Positions 7,610 to 15,599 are shown, counted from the stretch's first letter. The stretch: DNA of 38,693 nt from Deltaproteobacteria bacterium (GCA_030262895.1 JAJSZW010000020.1:1-38693), one strand, 5' to 3'. The notes: generated by a model from the letters alone, not told the origin. Numbers and translations are program-made.

Positions 7610-8932
7610 TTAAAAATGATACCGGACACGGAACTCGAGTTTGTTTTCGTTTTGTTTTTCCTTGAACTCAGTGAAATTACCGCCATTTAAAAAAGTGAAA
7701 CGCAGCCGAAATTCCCAGTTGGTAAAACCAGTATATAGCATTTCAGGGGTGACGGAATAGCTGTTGTCGTCAAGGTTAAGGATGGCGATCAATCCCGGGG
7801 TGAAATAGAGGATATCAAAAGGATCTTTTTGATTAATTTTGAGGTACAGATAATTGCGACCTGCCTGGGGGCTTCCATAGCCCTTTTGAGAAATATTTTC
7901 AGCAAGTTGAAAAAGGGTATTGTTTCCGCTGCTGAGAAACTGGTTTTCCGCATTGTCAACGAGTTGATAGAAACTGTCCAGTTCTGTTTCTGAGAAACCG
8001 TTGCCGTTGTGATAAAATTCAATAATGGTGGTGATTTCGCTTTCGCTCAGATAACGCAGTCCCAGCAGGTATTTTTTAACGGAACGTTTACGTTTAATTA
8101 TTGTTCCGGTTTTAGAAAGATAAGTCTGCTTAATTTTAGTAAGATAGGCAAATTCTCCGTGAACCTCGAAATTTGTGGCCAGGTTTTTTGAAAAATCGAC
8201 GCCATATCGGGTCGAGCGGCTGTTGCCGTTGAATATTACAAAATCAATATCCGTATCCCGATAAAGCATATAAAGTTTGGCGGCAAGGTTCACATTATTC
8301 ACCTCTCCGAAATCTTCATTAATATCTTGCCATACCGGCAGTACCACAGTGGTCAGAGCAACTGTCTGCAGTGCTCCTCCAAAACTCTTTATCAGATCAA
8401 GGCCTGCACCGATATATCCTTCCAATGCCTCTTCAGGGTCGTTGGGATCTTTGGGCCGATCAATAAACCCTACTGGATTCCAGGCATATCCCGTGCCCCA
8501 CTTAAAAACCTTTTTCCCCAGATCAACTGTGACAAACGGCGCTGGTTTGAGACTCAGGCCGGCCTCAAAAACATCCGCAGTATCCGACCAGCCCATATCG
8601 TCCTGACTGGCTTTGGCATACAACACAGAGTTGAATGCCCAGATACCCTTTTTGTAGAGGGTTTCCAACTGCATGACACCGGTTAAACGGTCAAGAGTGC
8701 TATGGCGGTTTTTGTATTGATTCAGTTTATAGAATGCGCCATCAGTATTAAGATCAATATGCTCCCATCTGCCCTCTGCATATCCGCCCCATTCAAAATC
8801 TCTGGGTTCAAACTCCTCAATGTCAAAACTGTAATCCTCTCCGGCAGTAACAGCCAAAGAGGAAAAAAACAGGATAATAATAGAAAGGAAAAATAAAAGC
8901 CTGGGTAATGCCCGGTCACAATTGACTTTCAT
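7610..8932 (-). CDS. Predicted outer-membrane beta-barrel protein (DUF1302-like)
   Basis: This 440-residue protein starts with a Sec signal peptide (LPRLLFFLSIIILFFSSLAVTAGED). The rest alternates aromatic and polar residues in short strands (WGGYAEGRWEHIDL, KSFGGALQTVALTTVVLP, YLYLKIN, WEFRLRFTFLNGG) and ends in FRVRYHF. A terminal aromatic residue of this kind is the BAM signal of outer-membrane barrels. The phrases VTVDLGKKVFKWGTGYAWNP and GFIDRPKDPNDPEEALEG recall the DUF1302/alginate-export-type barrels. Its ATG overlaps the LolA-like gene's stop (ATGA), so it is the last gene of a six-gene operon and the probable outer-membrane partner. The barrel call is firm; the substrate is unknown. 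Confidence 0.7.
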   Translation of the reverse strand: MKVNCDRALPRLLFFLSIIILFFSSLAVTAGEDYSFDIEEFEPRDFEWGGYAEGRWEHIDLNTDGAFYKLNQYKNRHSTLDRLTGVMQLETLYKKGIWAFNSVLYAKASQDDMGWSDTADVFEAGLSLKPAPFVTVDLGKKVFKWGTGYAWNPVGFIDRPKDPNDPEEALEGYIGAGLDLIKSFGGALQTVALTTVVLPVWQDINEDFGEVNNVNLAAKLYMLYRDTDIDFVIFNGNSRSTRYGVDFSKNLATNFEVHGEFAYLTKIKQTYLSKTGTIIKRKRSVKKYLLGLRYLSESEITTIIEFYHNGNGFSETELDSFYQLVDNAENQFLSSGNNTLFQLAENISQKGYGSPQAGRNYLYLKINQKDPFDILYFTPGLIAILNLDDNSYSVTPEMLYTGFTNWEFRLRFTFLNGGNFTEFKEKQNENKLEFRVRYHF

Positions 8933-9696
8933 CTCAATTCATCGACCCTGGGCAGATAATTCAGGGTAAACACCTCATCTGCAAGTTTTTTCTTATTGAT
9001 CCTGGCGTAAATCATTATGGATTTATATCCTTTATACAGAGGACTATCGGTCTCAAGAACCGATGGCCGTAAAAGATCATCGCCGAAGTCTTTAATATTT
9101 TTATAATAAAGGGTTTTGATCAACATACCGCTGGCGGCATAACATCCAATGGTAACAGGCACCATGGTTTTTTTATCTACCTCCATCTTTAAGCTGTCAT
9201 AGGCGATTGATGATGTTTTAGCTTTGCAATTGAGAACATATTTATCCGCTGTTTCTTCAAGAATGACAGCATCATATTCTGTGCTGTAATCAAGACGCAA
9301 TATGTCGGAATTGTTAAAAACACCTCCTATCACCGACTGCAGGCTCGTGATGCGCAGCGCTCTTCCCACGCTGGGAATATAAAGCCACATGTTGTCGCCC
9401 AGCCGGAGGGTTGACCTCCCTTTTTCACTGGCAGGGGACAAAAACAGAGCGACCATTTTGTCCTGCCCTTTTTTTACCGTGTATAGAACGAACTCCTTTT
9501 TACTGCCGTCCGGTTCGACGTTGATTAGCTTGCGGTACATTTCATAGGATTCAGGCTGAAGGTTACGATCCACCTGAAGCAGGATTTCATTGCCATCGAG
9601 GGCTGCTGCCGTTCCAGTCACGAGTAAGCACAAAAAAACAACCAGCAGAAAGATGACATTGCTATCTATTTTGAATAATTGTTTGAACCAAATCAT
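8929..9696 (-). CDS. LolA-like outer-membrane lipoprotein-sorting protein
   Basis: A 255-residue exported protein. After the signal segment (NVIFLLVVFLCLLVTGTAAALDG) comes the family opening EILLQVDRNLQPESYEMYRKLINV. The core follows with KMVALFLSPASEKGRSTLRLGDNMWLYIPSVGRALRI, where G-x3-L-x3-DNMW-x-Y-x-P is diagnostic of the LolA/LppX-fold 'outer membrane lipoprotein-sorting' group often encoded with MacB-like ABC transporters. Such proteins hold a lipid or acyl chain in the periplasm. ATG 9696 is chosen because GGAG precedes it at 6 nt; the longer frame from 9726 lacks this. It overlaps the NifX-like gene by 35 bp and the barrel gene by 4 bp. Confidence 0.8.
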   Translation of the reverse strand: MIWFKQLFKIDSNVIFLLVVFLCLLVTGTAAALDGNEILLQVDRNLQPESYEMYRKLINVEPDGSKKEFVLYTVKKGQDKMVALFLSPASEKGRSTLRLGDNMWLYIPSVGRALRITSLQSVIGGVFNNSDILRLDYSTEYDAVILEETADKYVLNCKAKTSSIAYDSLKMEVDKKTMVPVTIGCYAASGMLIKTLYYKNIKDFGDDLLRPSVLETDSPLYKGYKSIMIYARINKKKLADEVFTLNYLPRVDELR

Positions 9697-10063
9697 AAGC
9701 AACTCCAGTTTTTTTTGTATATTCAATCTGATACTCCCTCAAAGCCTGTTTCATTTTATCTCCGATATTACCAGCAATAATGAGCGTTGCTCCTTTTTTT
9801 GCAATGAGTGAAGCAGCGCTTTGGCCTGCGCCACCAGGTAGATCTTTTGATGGGTTCTCTACGGCCTCAAGAAAATTACCCTTGCCATCGAAAAAAAGGA
9901 AAAAGGGGGATCGTGCGGCCTGTTGGCTTATGGCCGCTGTCTTTTCCGGGCCAGTGGTAGCCACGGCAATTTTCATTGAATCAGCAGAAGCGCTTATGGT
10001 AAGACCAAAAAAAAGCAACAAAACCGAATTGACAATAATGAATTGTATCCTTCTGATTATCAT
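9662..10063 (-). CDS. Exported NifX/NifB-type (dinitrogenase FeMo-cofactor family) protein
   Basis: A 133-residue protein. Residues 1-29 form a signal peptide (IQFIIVNSVLLLFFGLTISASADS). The mature part is a complete NifX-like domain: MKIAVATTGPEKTAAISQQA, the FFLFFDGKGNFLEAVENP strand pair, then GAGQSAASLIAKKGATLIIAGNIGDKM and a C-terminal GVAYDLVQTII. NifX/NifY/NafY-type domains bind FeMo-cofactor precursors in the cytosol, so an exported copy in an ABC-transporter operon is unusual. GGAGGAACCC just before ATG 10063 fixes the start. It sits between the permease and LolA-like genes, so it probably binds or delivers the operon's substrate; whether that is a metal cluster is unknown. Confidence 0.7.
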   Translation of the reverse strand: MIIRRIQFIIVNSVLLLFFGLTISASADSMKIAVATTGPEKTAAISQQAARSPFFLFFDGKGNFLEAVENPSKDLPGGAGQSAASLIAKKGATLIIAGNIGDKMKQALREYQIEYTKKTGVAYDLVQTIIQNR

Positions 10064-10081
10064 GGGTTCCTCCATATGGTT

Positions 10082-11329
10082 TTATACATGCCGTAAGGCG
10101 GTTATAGGGTCCATTCTTGCGGCCTTAAAAGCCGGTTGCAGGCTGGCTAATACTGAGATGCCGATAACAATCAATCCAATGGTAATTACATCCCCATGTC
10201 CGATAACAGGTGCCAGCAACAGGTCGGATTGCCGTCCGAAGTTAAAGGTTATTTCAGCGGCACTTATGGCGGCAATGCTGATCAGGCTGATAATTGTTCC
10301 GACAACTGTTCCAAGCACGCCAAGCAGAAAGCCCTCGGTCACGAACAGGGCCATAATTTTGCCAGGCAATGTACCAATGGCGGAAATGGTGCCGATTTCA
10401 TTGATCCGCTCATATACAGCCATGATCATCACATTCATTATGCTGACCAGAACAATGGACACAAGCATGACTTTAATGAAAAAGGTCATGAGGTCAATCA
10501 TTTTTGCGATATTGTAAAACGGTGTCAGCTTTTCCCAGGTGTGCAATTCAAATACCGGCTTATTCTGCTTGTCTTTAATGGAAGCAAGCTCAGCCCTGAG
10601 CCTGGAAAAAACCGGTGGAAGATCATCCATGCTTTTAAGCCGGATCGCTATTTCACTGATTTCAACGCCATTGATGCGCAGCAACTCTTTGGCATCATCC
10701 AGATGAATAACTCCATCCCGGCCCCCGGGGCCGGAAATGCCTTCAAGTACACCACTGACAACGAAAGTCTTCCCATTGACCGAGCCGTCCTTGTTATTGG
10801 CCACCAGAACAATATCGTCACCCGCCTTCACCTTCATGCCCTTTGCAATTAGTTCGGGAATGAGGATTTCGCCTTTTTGCAGCAAAACATCTTTCTTTTG
10901 TCCTTTAATGATACGGTCCGGAAGCAAGGGAACGGTCTTGACTTCTTGTTCAGGGATGACGGCATTGAGCCTGATGTTGGTGGTTTCAGTAAAATTGCTG
11001 AACATGGCCCCAAGTTTAATACGCATAGAGTAAGATTCAACAGCACCTACATTGCTTAAAATCTTTTTTACCTTTGTAACCTGATGTTCATTAAGGTTAC
11101 GATTAAGCGGCAGGTTGTCAATGGATGCCAGATAACCTCTGCGATGAATCTGTAAATGGCCGATCATGGAGTCTGTGATCTGGCCGACCATCATATCCTT
11201 AAAAGATCCTGTTACAGAAATATAAAGCAGTACCGCCACCACACCCAGAGTGATCAGCGCCGATGTCAGTATTGTGCGCCGCTGATACCGGCGAAGATTG
11301 CGGGCCGCAATTTTAATAATATTAAACAT
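10082..11329 (-). CDS. ABC transporter permease, FtsX/MacB/LolE type
   Basis: A 415-residue permease with the MacB-type plan. One N-terminal helix (TILTSALITLGVVAVLLYIS) is followed by a periplasmic domain of about 230 residues (GHLQIHRRGYL, VSGVLEGISGPGGRDGVIHL). Three C-terminal helices come last (FIKVMLVSIVLVSIMNVMIM, FVTEGFLLGVLGTVVGTIIS, VITIGLIVIGISVLASLQPA). ERINEIGTISAIGT between the helices is the FtsX coupling motif, and AARMDPITALRHV is the typical ending. ATG 11329 has GGAGGGG at 4 nt and overlaps the ATPase gene by 8 bp; a longer frame from 11371 is unlikely. It pairs with the ATPase to extract or export lipids, lipoproteins or peptides across the envelope. Confidence 0.85.
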   Translation of the reverse strand: MFNIIKIAARNLRRYQRRTILTSALITLGVVAVLLYISVTGSFKDMMVGQITDSMIGHLQIHRRGYLASIDNLPLNRNLNEHQVTKVKKILSNVGAVESYSMRIKLGAMFSNFTETTNIRLNAVIPEQEVKTVPLLPDRIIKGQKKDVLLQKGEILIPELIAKGMKVKAGDDIVLVANNKDGSVNGKTFVVSGVLEGISGPGGRDGVIHLDDAKELLRINGVEISEIAIRLKSMDDLPPVFSRLRAELASIKDKQNKPVFELHTWEKLTPFYNIAKMIDLMTFFIKVMLVSIVLVSIMNVMIMAVYERINEIGTISAIGTLPGKIMALFVTEGFLLGVLGTVVGTIISLISIAAISAAEITFNFGRQSDLLLAPVIGHGDVITIGLIVIGISVLASLQPAFKAARMDPITALRHV

Positions 11330-12020
11330 GAGCCCCTCCGTTGTTGTTTTGTAGAAGCCTGCCGTCTTCAAGTGTAAAAATTATTTCCGCATTCCGCATC
11401 ACCCTGGGGTCATGGGTGGAAAAAATAAAGGTGGTGTCTGATTCATCGCGCATCTTTTTCATGAGATTGATAATCCGGCTTGCCGTTTCCCCGTCTAAGT
11501 TTGCAGTCGGCTCATCGGCCAGCACCAGTTTGGCATTGGTCACCAGGGCACGGGCAACCGCTACCCGCTGTTTCTGACCACCCGATATCTGGCTTGGATA
11601 TTTGATAGCCTGATCCCCCATGCCAACGGCTTCGAGAAGATTTTGCACCTGTTTTTTGCGCTTCTGTTCGGGCCAGTTTTGCACCATGAGTAACGGATAT
11701 TCCACGTTTTCAAAGACCGTCAACACCGGAATCAGGTTAAAGTCCTGGAACACGAAACCGATATGTTCGCCCCTGAAGCGCGCAGCCTGTTTACGATTCA
11801 TATTGGCAATATCCTGTCCCGCGACCTGTAAATAGCCACCGGTCGGCGGATCGAGGCAGCCAATCATATTGAGCAGTGTGCTTTTACCGCTGCCGGAGGG
11901 CCCGACAAATGAAACAAAGGAAGCCTGCTCAATGCTGAAATTTACACCTCGAATGGCCTTAACCATAATTTCACCGATCTGGTAAGTCTTTTCCAAATTG
12001 TCTGCAGTTACTAATGACAT
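11322..12020 (-). CDS. ABC transporter ATPase, LolD/MacB type
   Basis: A 232-residue ATPase with all motifs: Walker A GPSGSGKSTLLN (about 40-51), Q-loop VFQDFNLIPVLTVFENVEYP, signature ISGGQKQRVAVARAL, Walker B LVLADEPTANLD and H-loop STHD. The phrase PTGGYLQVAGQDIANMNRKQAARFRGEHIGFVFQ is typical of the LolD/MacB/FtsE subgroup, which powers mechanotransmission permeases rather than importers. It overlaps the upstream gene by 50 bp and the permease by 8 bp, so a single transcript is expected. Confidence 0.9.
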   Translation of the reverse strand: MSLVTADNLEKTYQIGEIMVKAIRGVNFSIEQASFVSFVGPSGSGKSTLLNMIGCLDPPTGGYLQVAGQDIANMNRKQAARFRGEHIGFVFQDFNLIPVLTVFENVEYPLLMVQNWPEQKRKKQVQNLLEAVGMGDQAIKYPSQISGGQKQRVAVARALVTNAKLVLADEPTANLDGETASRIINLMKKMRDESDTTFIFSTHDPRVMRNAEIIFTLEDGRLLQNNNGGAHV

Positions 12021-12870
12021 GATTTTTTCCTTTAAAATGTGGTAGGAAGCCGTATTTTTTATAAATCTGTTGAGCTGATGATGTTATAAAATCAAGAAAC
12101 TTCAGTGCGTTTTCCTGGTGTGGCGCATTTGATAATTTGCAAACATAGTAATTAATTTTGTTTCGCTGATCTAAGTCCTCGCCGGGCTCAACAACATCAA
12201 ACGCAAGTCCGCATGACCTTGCATGAATTACTTCTGTGTTCCAGACAGGCCCTACATCTACTGTTTTTTTAGAAATACGAAGCGGGGTCTCTCTGTGATG
12301 TACAATGGTTAATATTGTTGTGCCTTCAGCTCGTTTTTCTTCCATAATTCGGTGTACAAGGCTATCTCCACCCGCCTGCCTGTACATGTCCATGATATGA
12401 AAGGCAATATCCTCATTTTCAGGATCCGGTTGTGAGATGCGCACATCATCTCTTCCCATGTTTGCGACCGAATTTATATTTACCGGATTGCCCTCTTGCA
12501 CCATCAGGGTCAGCCTGTTATGCAGATAAAGATGGTATTCATCATTTTTGATATGGCCGGAGCGTTCAAGAATCTTCATGGCGTTTTCATTAACCGAGGT
12601 ATAAATATCAGGATAAATATCTAATATTTTATCTTTGAACAGGGCGCCTCCGGCTATGATTTGCTTTAGTTCAAGGCCCGGGGGAAGGGTTTCATGGAAG
12701 ATTCTTTTAACTTCAGGATATTGCTGTTGAAATGCGGAGATAATTTCCTGCATTGCCATGAATTGATTGCCTGCCATAAATAGTACGAGGTCAGATGAAT
12801 CGGCTATTTCCAGATTGTGAAGATCATCTGCCCTGTCGGAGGGAATTGCTGGGAAGTCTTTTTTGTTCAT
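11971..12870 (-). CDS. Periplasmic-binding-protein-like (ModA-type) protein without signal peptide
   Basis: A 299-residue protein with features of type II solute-binding proteins: DSSDLVLFMAGNQFMAMQEIISAFQQQYPEV at the N terminus, a middle RLTLMVQEGNPVNI and an ending KFLDFITSSAQQIYKKYGFLPHF. That resembles the molybdate/tungstate ModA group. The start MNKKDFPAIPSDRADDLHNL is hydrophilic and no upstream in-frame hydrophobic start is seen, so it may stay in the cytosol and act as a ligand sensor, or a start lies upstream of a sequence error. It is the first gene of the operon and faces a perfect inverted repeat at 12885-12936. The extended tail after GFLPHF overlaps the ATPase gene. Ligand unknown. 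Confidence 0.6.
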   Translation of the reverse strand: MNKKDFPAIPSDRADDLHNLEIADSSDLVLFMAGNQFMAMQEIISAFQQQYPEVKRIFHETLPPGLELKQIIAGGALFKDKILDIYPDIYTSVNENAMKILERSGHIKNDEYHLYLHNRLTLMVQEGNPVNINSVANMGRDDVRISQPDPENEDIAFHIMDMYRQAGGDSLVHRIMEEKRAEGTTILTIVHHRETPLRISKKTVDVGPVWNTEVIHARSCGLAFDVVEPGEDLDQRNKINYYVCKLSNAPHQENALKFLDFITSSAQQIYKKYGFLPHFKGKNHVISNCRQFGKDLPDR

Positions 12871-12884
12871 GATAATCTATTTTC

Positions 12885-12936
12885 GTAACACTTTAGCGTT
12901 ATGAAAAAATAATATTTAAAAGTGCTAAAGTGTTAC
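12885..12936. promoter_or_regulatory. Candidate operator in a divergent promoter region
   Basis: GTAACACTTTAGC (12885-12897) and GCTAAAGTGTTAC (12924-12936) are perfect 13-bp complements separated by a 26-bp AT-rich spacer. They lie between the divergent solute-binding-like gene (start 12870) and the 3D-domain lipoprotein gene (start 13036). The spacing puts both arms on one helix face and the spacer could hold overlapping promoters, so a dimeric repressor or activator bridging two half-operators is plausible. I do not recognise the motif as a known regulator's box. Confidence 0.5.
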
Positions 12937-13035
12937 AATGCAAAAAGTAAATATTATATTTTACTGATAGATAGGCCAATATGCAAGAATAATATTTTAC
13001 GAATTTTGAGAATTCCAGTGCAGGAGGTCACTATC

Positions 13036-13560
13036 ATGAAGTGGAAGGTCACATGCTTACTGTTATTGGTTACTCTTTTATTTTATGGATGTTCTAAACC
13101 TTTAGTACAAAAGATGGAGGTTACCGGCTACTGCGGATGCGGGAAATGCTGTGGATGGGAACGGGGAAGCTGGAAGTATTTGAAGCTTAATTTCTGGAAT
13201 CGATATGTAAGCGCCGGCAAACGCAAAGGGCGGCCATATACCGGCCGGACCGCCGGCGGTACAAAGCCGCACGAGCCTACTCCGGGGCTTTTTTCTATTA
13301 ATAGCTTAATTCATCCATGGATGATTCCAATAAGAATTATCTTCCCGTGGCTCTGGCTATCCAAAGATGGTACTATTGCAGCGGATCCCCGATATTATCC
13401 TTTTGGCACCAGGTTATATATCCCGGGCTATGGGTATGGTGTAGTTGAAGACAGGGGGGGAGCTATAAAAGGCAAATATCGTCTTGATGCCTTTTTTAAT
13501 TCTCACCAAAAAGCACTTAACTGGGGTAGAAAAAGAATTGATGTTCAATTTTTGAAATAA
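13036..13560 (+). CDS. 3D-domain lipoprotein
   Basis: A 174-residue protein with a lipoprotein signal (WKVTCLLLLVTLLFYGC; lipobox LFYGC). The mature part opens with VTGYCGCGKCCGW and has the MltA-like 3D (Asp-Asp-Asp) domain of COG3584: AADPRYYPFGTRLYIPGYGYGVVEDRGGAIKGKYRLDAFF, with the three aspartates in AADP, VEDRG and RLDAFF. Related proteins are membrane-bound lytic enzymes or cell-wall-binding domains. ATG 13036 has AGGAGGT 8 nt upstream; the open frame to 12922 runs through the operator region and is rejected as coding. The stop TAA is the first three bases of a repeat element. Confidence 0.82.
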   Translation: MKWKVTCLLLLVTLLFYGCSKPLVQKMEVTGYCGCGKCCGWERGSWKYLKLNFWNRYVSAGKRKGRPYTGRTAGGTKPHEPTPGLFSINSLIHPWMIPIRIIFPWLWLSKDGTIAADPRYYPFGTRLYIPGYGYGVVEDRGGAIKGKYRLDAFFNSHQKALNWGRKRIDVQFLK

Positions 13561-13730
13561 CTATTCAGGTGGATAGACCGAAGGTAGAAGGCTGAAGGTG
13601 GAAGGTGGAAGGAAACAGATGATTCCTGAGAGTTATTCTCTATGTTTAGGCCGCTTTAAGAAAATATTGGCCTTCGGGAGTCTTTTCCCTAAAAGTCTTC
13701 AGTCTTCAGCCTAACCAACCTGAGTAGTTA
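13558..13730 (+). repeat. MITE-like element, family A, copy 1
   Basis: The ends are TAACTATTCAGGT (13558-13570) and ACCTGAGTAGTTA (13718-13730), complementary at 12 of 13 positions. The interior shares GGAAACAGATGATTCCTGAG, TTATTCTCTATGTTTAGG and the CTAAAAGTCTTCAGTCTTCA stretch with the copy at 22136-22306, which is inverted relative to this one. It contains no ORF. The left end supplies the stop codon of the 3D-domain gene, and the right end encodes the last residues and stop of the convergent pseudokinase gene. Confidence 0.8.
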
Positions 13731-15333
13731 CCCCCGGAAATTTTTCTTCCCAATATTTACCTGCTATACAATAAGCAGATGCTGTTTCAAGAAATTTTAT
13801 AAGTTCCGGCAGTGATATTCTGCTATTGAATCCGCCAAGATGAGGGCCGGTAAGGATGGTGATGTCTTTTTCACCTTTTTTTAGTTTGCCTATATTTTTT
13901 TCGGAATATCCTCTATCTAAAAGGAACTCTTTGAATTCTCTATCCGTCATTTCTGTTTGATCCGCTGCTCTCAGGATTTCTTCCATATGACGGTCAACGC
14001 CCATTTCTTCAATCATGCGTTGGGCCAATTCATCAAAGTCAAAAAACGTATCTCCATTAAAGTTGCTGCCGACAAAGCCGTTATAGTATTTGTAAAAAAC
14101 ACCCTCGATAAGCTCCTTAAGGAATGACTTATCAAAGAGCTGCCTGGCATCCACGGGCTTGCCCTGCTCATCCAGCCCGAATCTTTCAGCCTCATGGTTG
14201 CGGAAGTAACTGCCGATTACAAGCAGAATGCTCAATATATGGCTGCCAATATACTCATAGAGTTTTTGGCTTTTACTCTCAAATGTTATAAGATGTTCAA
14301 AATCTCTTATGCCTGTCGGTCCAAAATTTGGATAGCGGCATGAATGAAGCCAGGCGTCAAGCCTCCCACCCCTAGGCCATTCATAGAATCCCTGATCTTG
14401 TCTTCTATTGCGTTGCACCCGGTTGTGAAATAGAGGGATAGGGGCTGAATGAACTATTCCCATTGAAGTCAATTTTCCAAGCAGCCATGCATTATTGAGT
14501 ATAATTTCTCTGAATTTCTTTTTGTCGAGCAGTCTTTCTTTTCTATGGGTGTTTGGATAGGTGAAATAATCATTATGAGCGATAAAGCATATTGCATAAC
14601 TATTCTCGTGATTAAATGCCGCATTTTGCTGTCTTATAGCATGCGTATTTTTTAATCTAAATAAATAGCTTCCATTTATCTTTAAGGGAAGAGGAATTCG
14701 AAATTCAACAGAAAAGGGATTCCCGTTTGAAGACAGATATTTCATCCAGCAAGCTTCTCTGTTTAAAGATTCAATGGAATTTTTTGAGAGAGCTAATTTG
14801 AGCACTAATAGTTTCCCGTTACCATCAATTGCGGAAACCAGACTTCTTCCTATCATTATAGGAGCGTGCCTTAGATTAAAGCTGTTTTGTATTAATAGAT
14901 CTTCCCATTTTACTGCCGGTATCACTTTCGTTCTTTCTTCATCTATTTCCGGGCCCTTTATGCAAAGAGGAAGTGAACCCATGGCTTCGGCCGCTGCCCT
15001 GTGATTTGCATCCATCCCTGTGTTTAAAATATTTTTTAGAGCAGATATGGCGGGTAGAGATAGAGAACTGTCAGTATTGTTAACTATTATTGAAGCCAGA
15101 GCATCAGCGGCAGCTCTGTATAAAAAAATGGATTGAGTTTGTTTAAGGTGTTTTATGTTATTGAGAATTTTTTCAAGAGTAAAAACTGTTTCAAGCCTTA
15201 CGTTATCAGGATGTGACTGCGCAAATGAATTTAGTTCATTAACAGTCATAAATGTAGCACAAAAATCCGAGCTGGTATGATTCAGAGTATTTTCTAAGCG
15301 AATTCTCTCTCTTTCCAAATCCCATGCACACAT
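13711..15333 (-). CDS. SidJ-related pseudokinase-like protein
   Basis: A 540-residue soluble protein. Residues 30-125 look like HEAT-type helical repeats (AAADALASIIVNNTDSSLSL, ISALKNIL, AAAEAMGSLPLCIKG). Residues 150-400 have a kinase-like layout: GRSLVSAIDGNGKLLVLKLA with a VLK lysine (179), REACWMKYL with a possible partner glutamate (193), then MGIVHSAPIPLFHNR in the catalytic-loop position and GIRDFEHL in the metal-loop position. This matches proteins annotated as SidJ-related pseudokinases in Desulfobacterales. Legionella SidJ is a calmodulin-activated glutamylase. ATG 15333 has GAGG at 5 nt. The C-terminal VTTQVG is encoded by the repeat at 13558-13730. The fold assignment is moderate; the substrate is unknown. 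Confidence 0.5.
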   Translation of the reverse strand: MCAWDLERERIRLENTLNHTSSDFCATFMTVNELNSFAQSHPDNVRLETVFTLEKILNNIKHLKQTQSIFLYRAAADALASIIVNNTDSSLSLPAISALKNILNTGMDANHRAAAEAMGSLPLCIKGPEIDEERTKVIPAVKWEDLLIQNSFNLRHAPIMIGRSLVSAIDGNGKLLVLKLALSKNSIESLNREACWMKYLSSNGNPFSVEFRIPLPLKINGSYLFRLKNTHAIRQQNAAFNHENSYAICFIAHNDYFTYPNTHRKERLLDKKKFREIILNNAWLLGKLTSMGIVHSAPIPLFHNRVQRNRRQDQGFYEWPRGGRLDAWLHSCRYPNFGPTGIRDFEHLITFESKSQKLYEYIGSHILSILLVIGSYFRNHEAERFGLDEQGKPVDARQLFDKSFLKELIEGVFYKYYNGFVGSNFNGDTFFDFDELAQRMIEEMGVDRHMEEILRAADQTEMTDREFKEFLLDRGYSEKNIGKLKKGEKDITILTGPHLGGFNSRISLPELIKFLETASAYCIAGKYWEEKFPGVTTQVG

Positions 15334-15352
15334 GTTATCCTCAAAAAATCAC

Positions 15353-15401
15353 CTACCACGCCCATAGGACGTGGTTTGATGAAGACCCCTCGAAGGGGTC
15401 T
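15353..15401. repeat. Two adjacent hairpins (REP-like)
   Basis: ACCACG (15355-15360) pairs with CGTGGT around 15370, and AGACCCCT (15383-15390) pairs perfectly with AGGGGTCT (15394-15401) across a 3-nt loop. They lie upstream of the pseudokinase start. Neither is followed by a U-tract, so a dispersed REP or transposon-end remnant is the likeliest reading. The stretch to 15469 has no gene. Confidence 0.4.
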
Positions 15402-15469
15402 AAAAGCATCGCGATTCCTGCGGATTACAATCCAATATCAAGCATGCAGCCGTCAAGCTAAAAAACTAT

Positions 15470-15599
15470 GAACGTCGAACATCGAACGTCCAACGTCGAA
15501 TTTTGAATAAGATATTCTGCCAATTTATAAACTGGCGAAGCGAAGCGAAGCGATTTCATCATTCGATGTTCAACGTTCGATGTTGGATGTTCGATGTTC
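15470..15599. repeat. 130-bp imperfect inverted repeat (GAACGTCGAAC type)
   Basis: The left arm (15470 to about 15506) repeats the unit GAACGTCGAACATCGAACGT; the right arm (about 15562-15599) is its imperfect complement, TTCGATGTTCAACGTTCGAT and onward. The centre holds a GAAGC triplication (GCGAAGCGAAGCGAAGC). A minus-strand frame crossing it reads NIEHPTSNVEH, a typical artefact of this repeat class. From 15647 to 15785 I see nothing coding. Confidence 0.7.

Noticed and set aside
9780..11033. Plus-strand frames of 98-245 codons opposite the permease and NifX-like genes
   Set aside because: Antisense to clearly conserved proteins and lacking any recognisable domain.
11971..12020. Frameshift at the overlap of the binding-protein and ATPase genes
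   Set aside because: Both frames are intact and the ATPase start is natural; a real 50-bp overlap is the simpler reading.
12922..13035. Longer start for the 3D-domain lipoprotein
   Set aside because: It would run through the inverted repeat and promoter region; ATG 13036 has a strong ribosome site and begins the lipoprotein signal.
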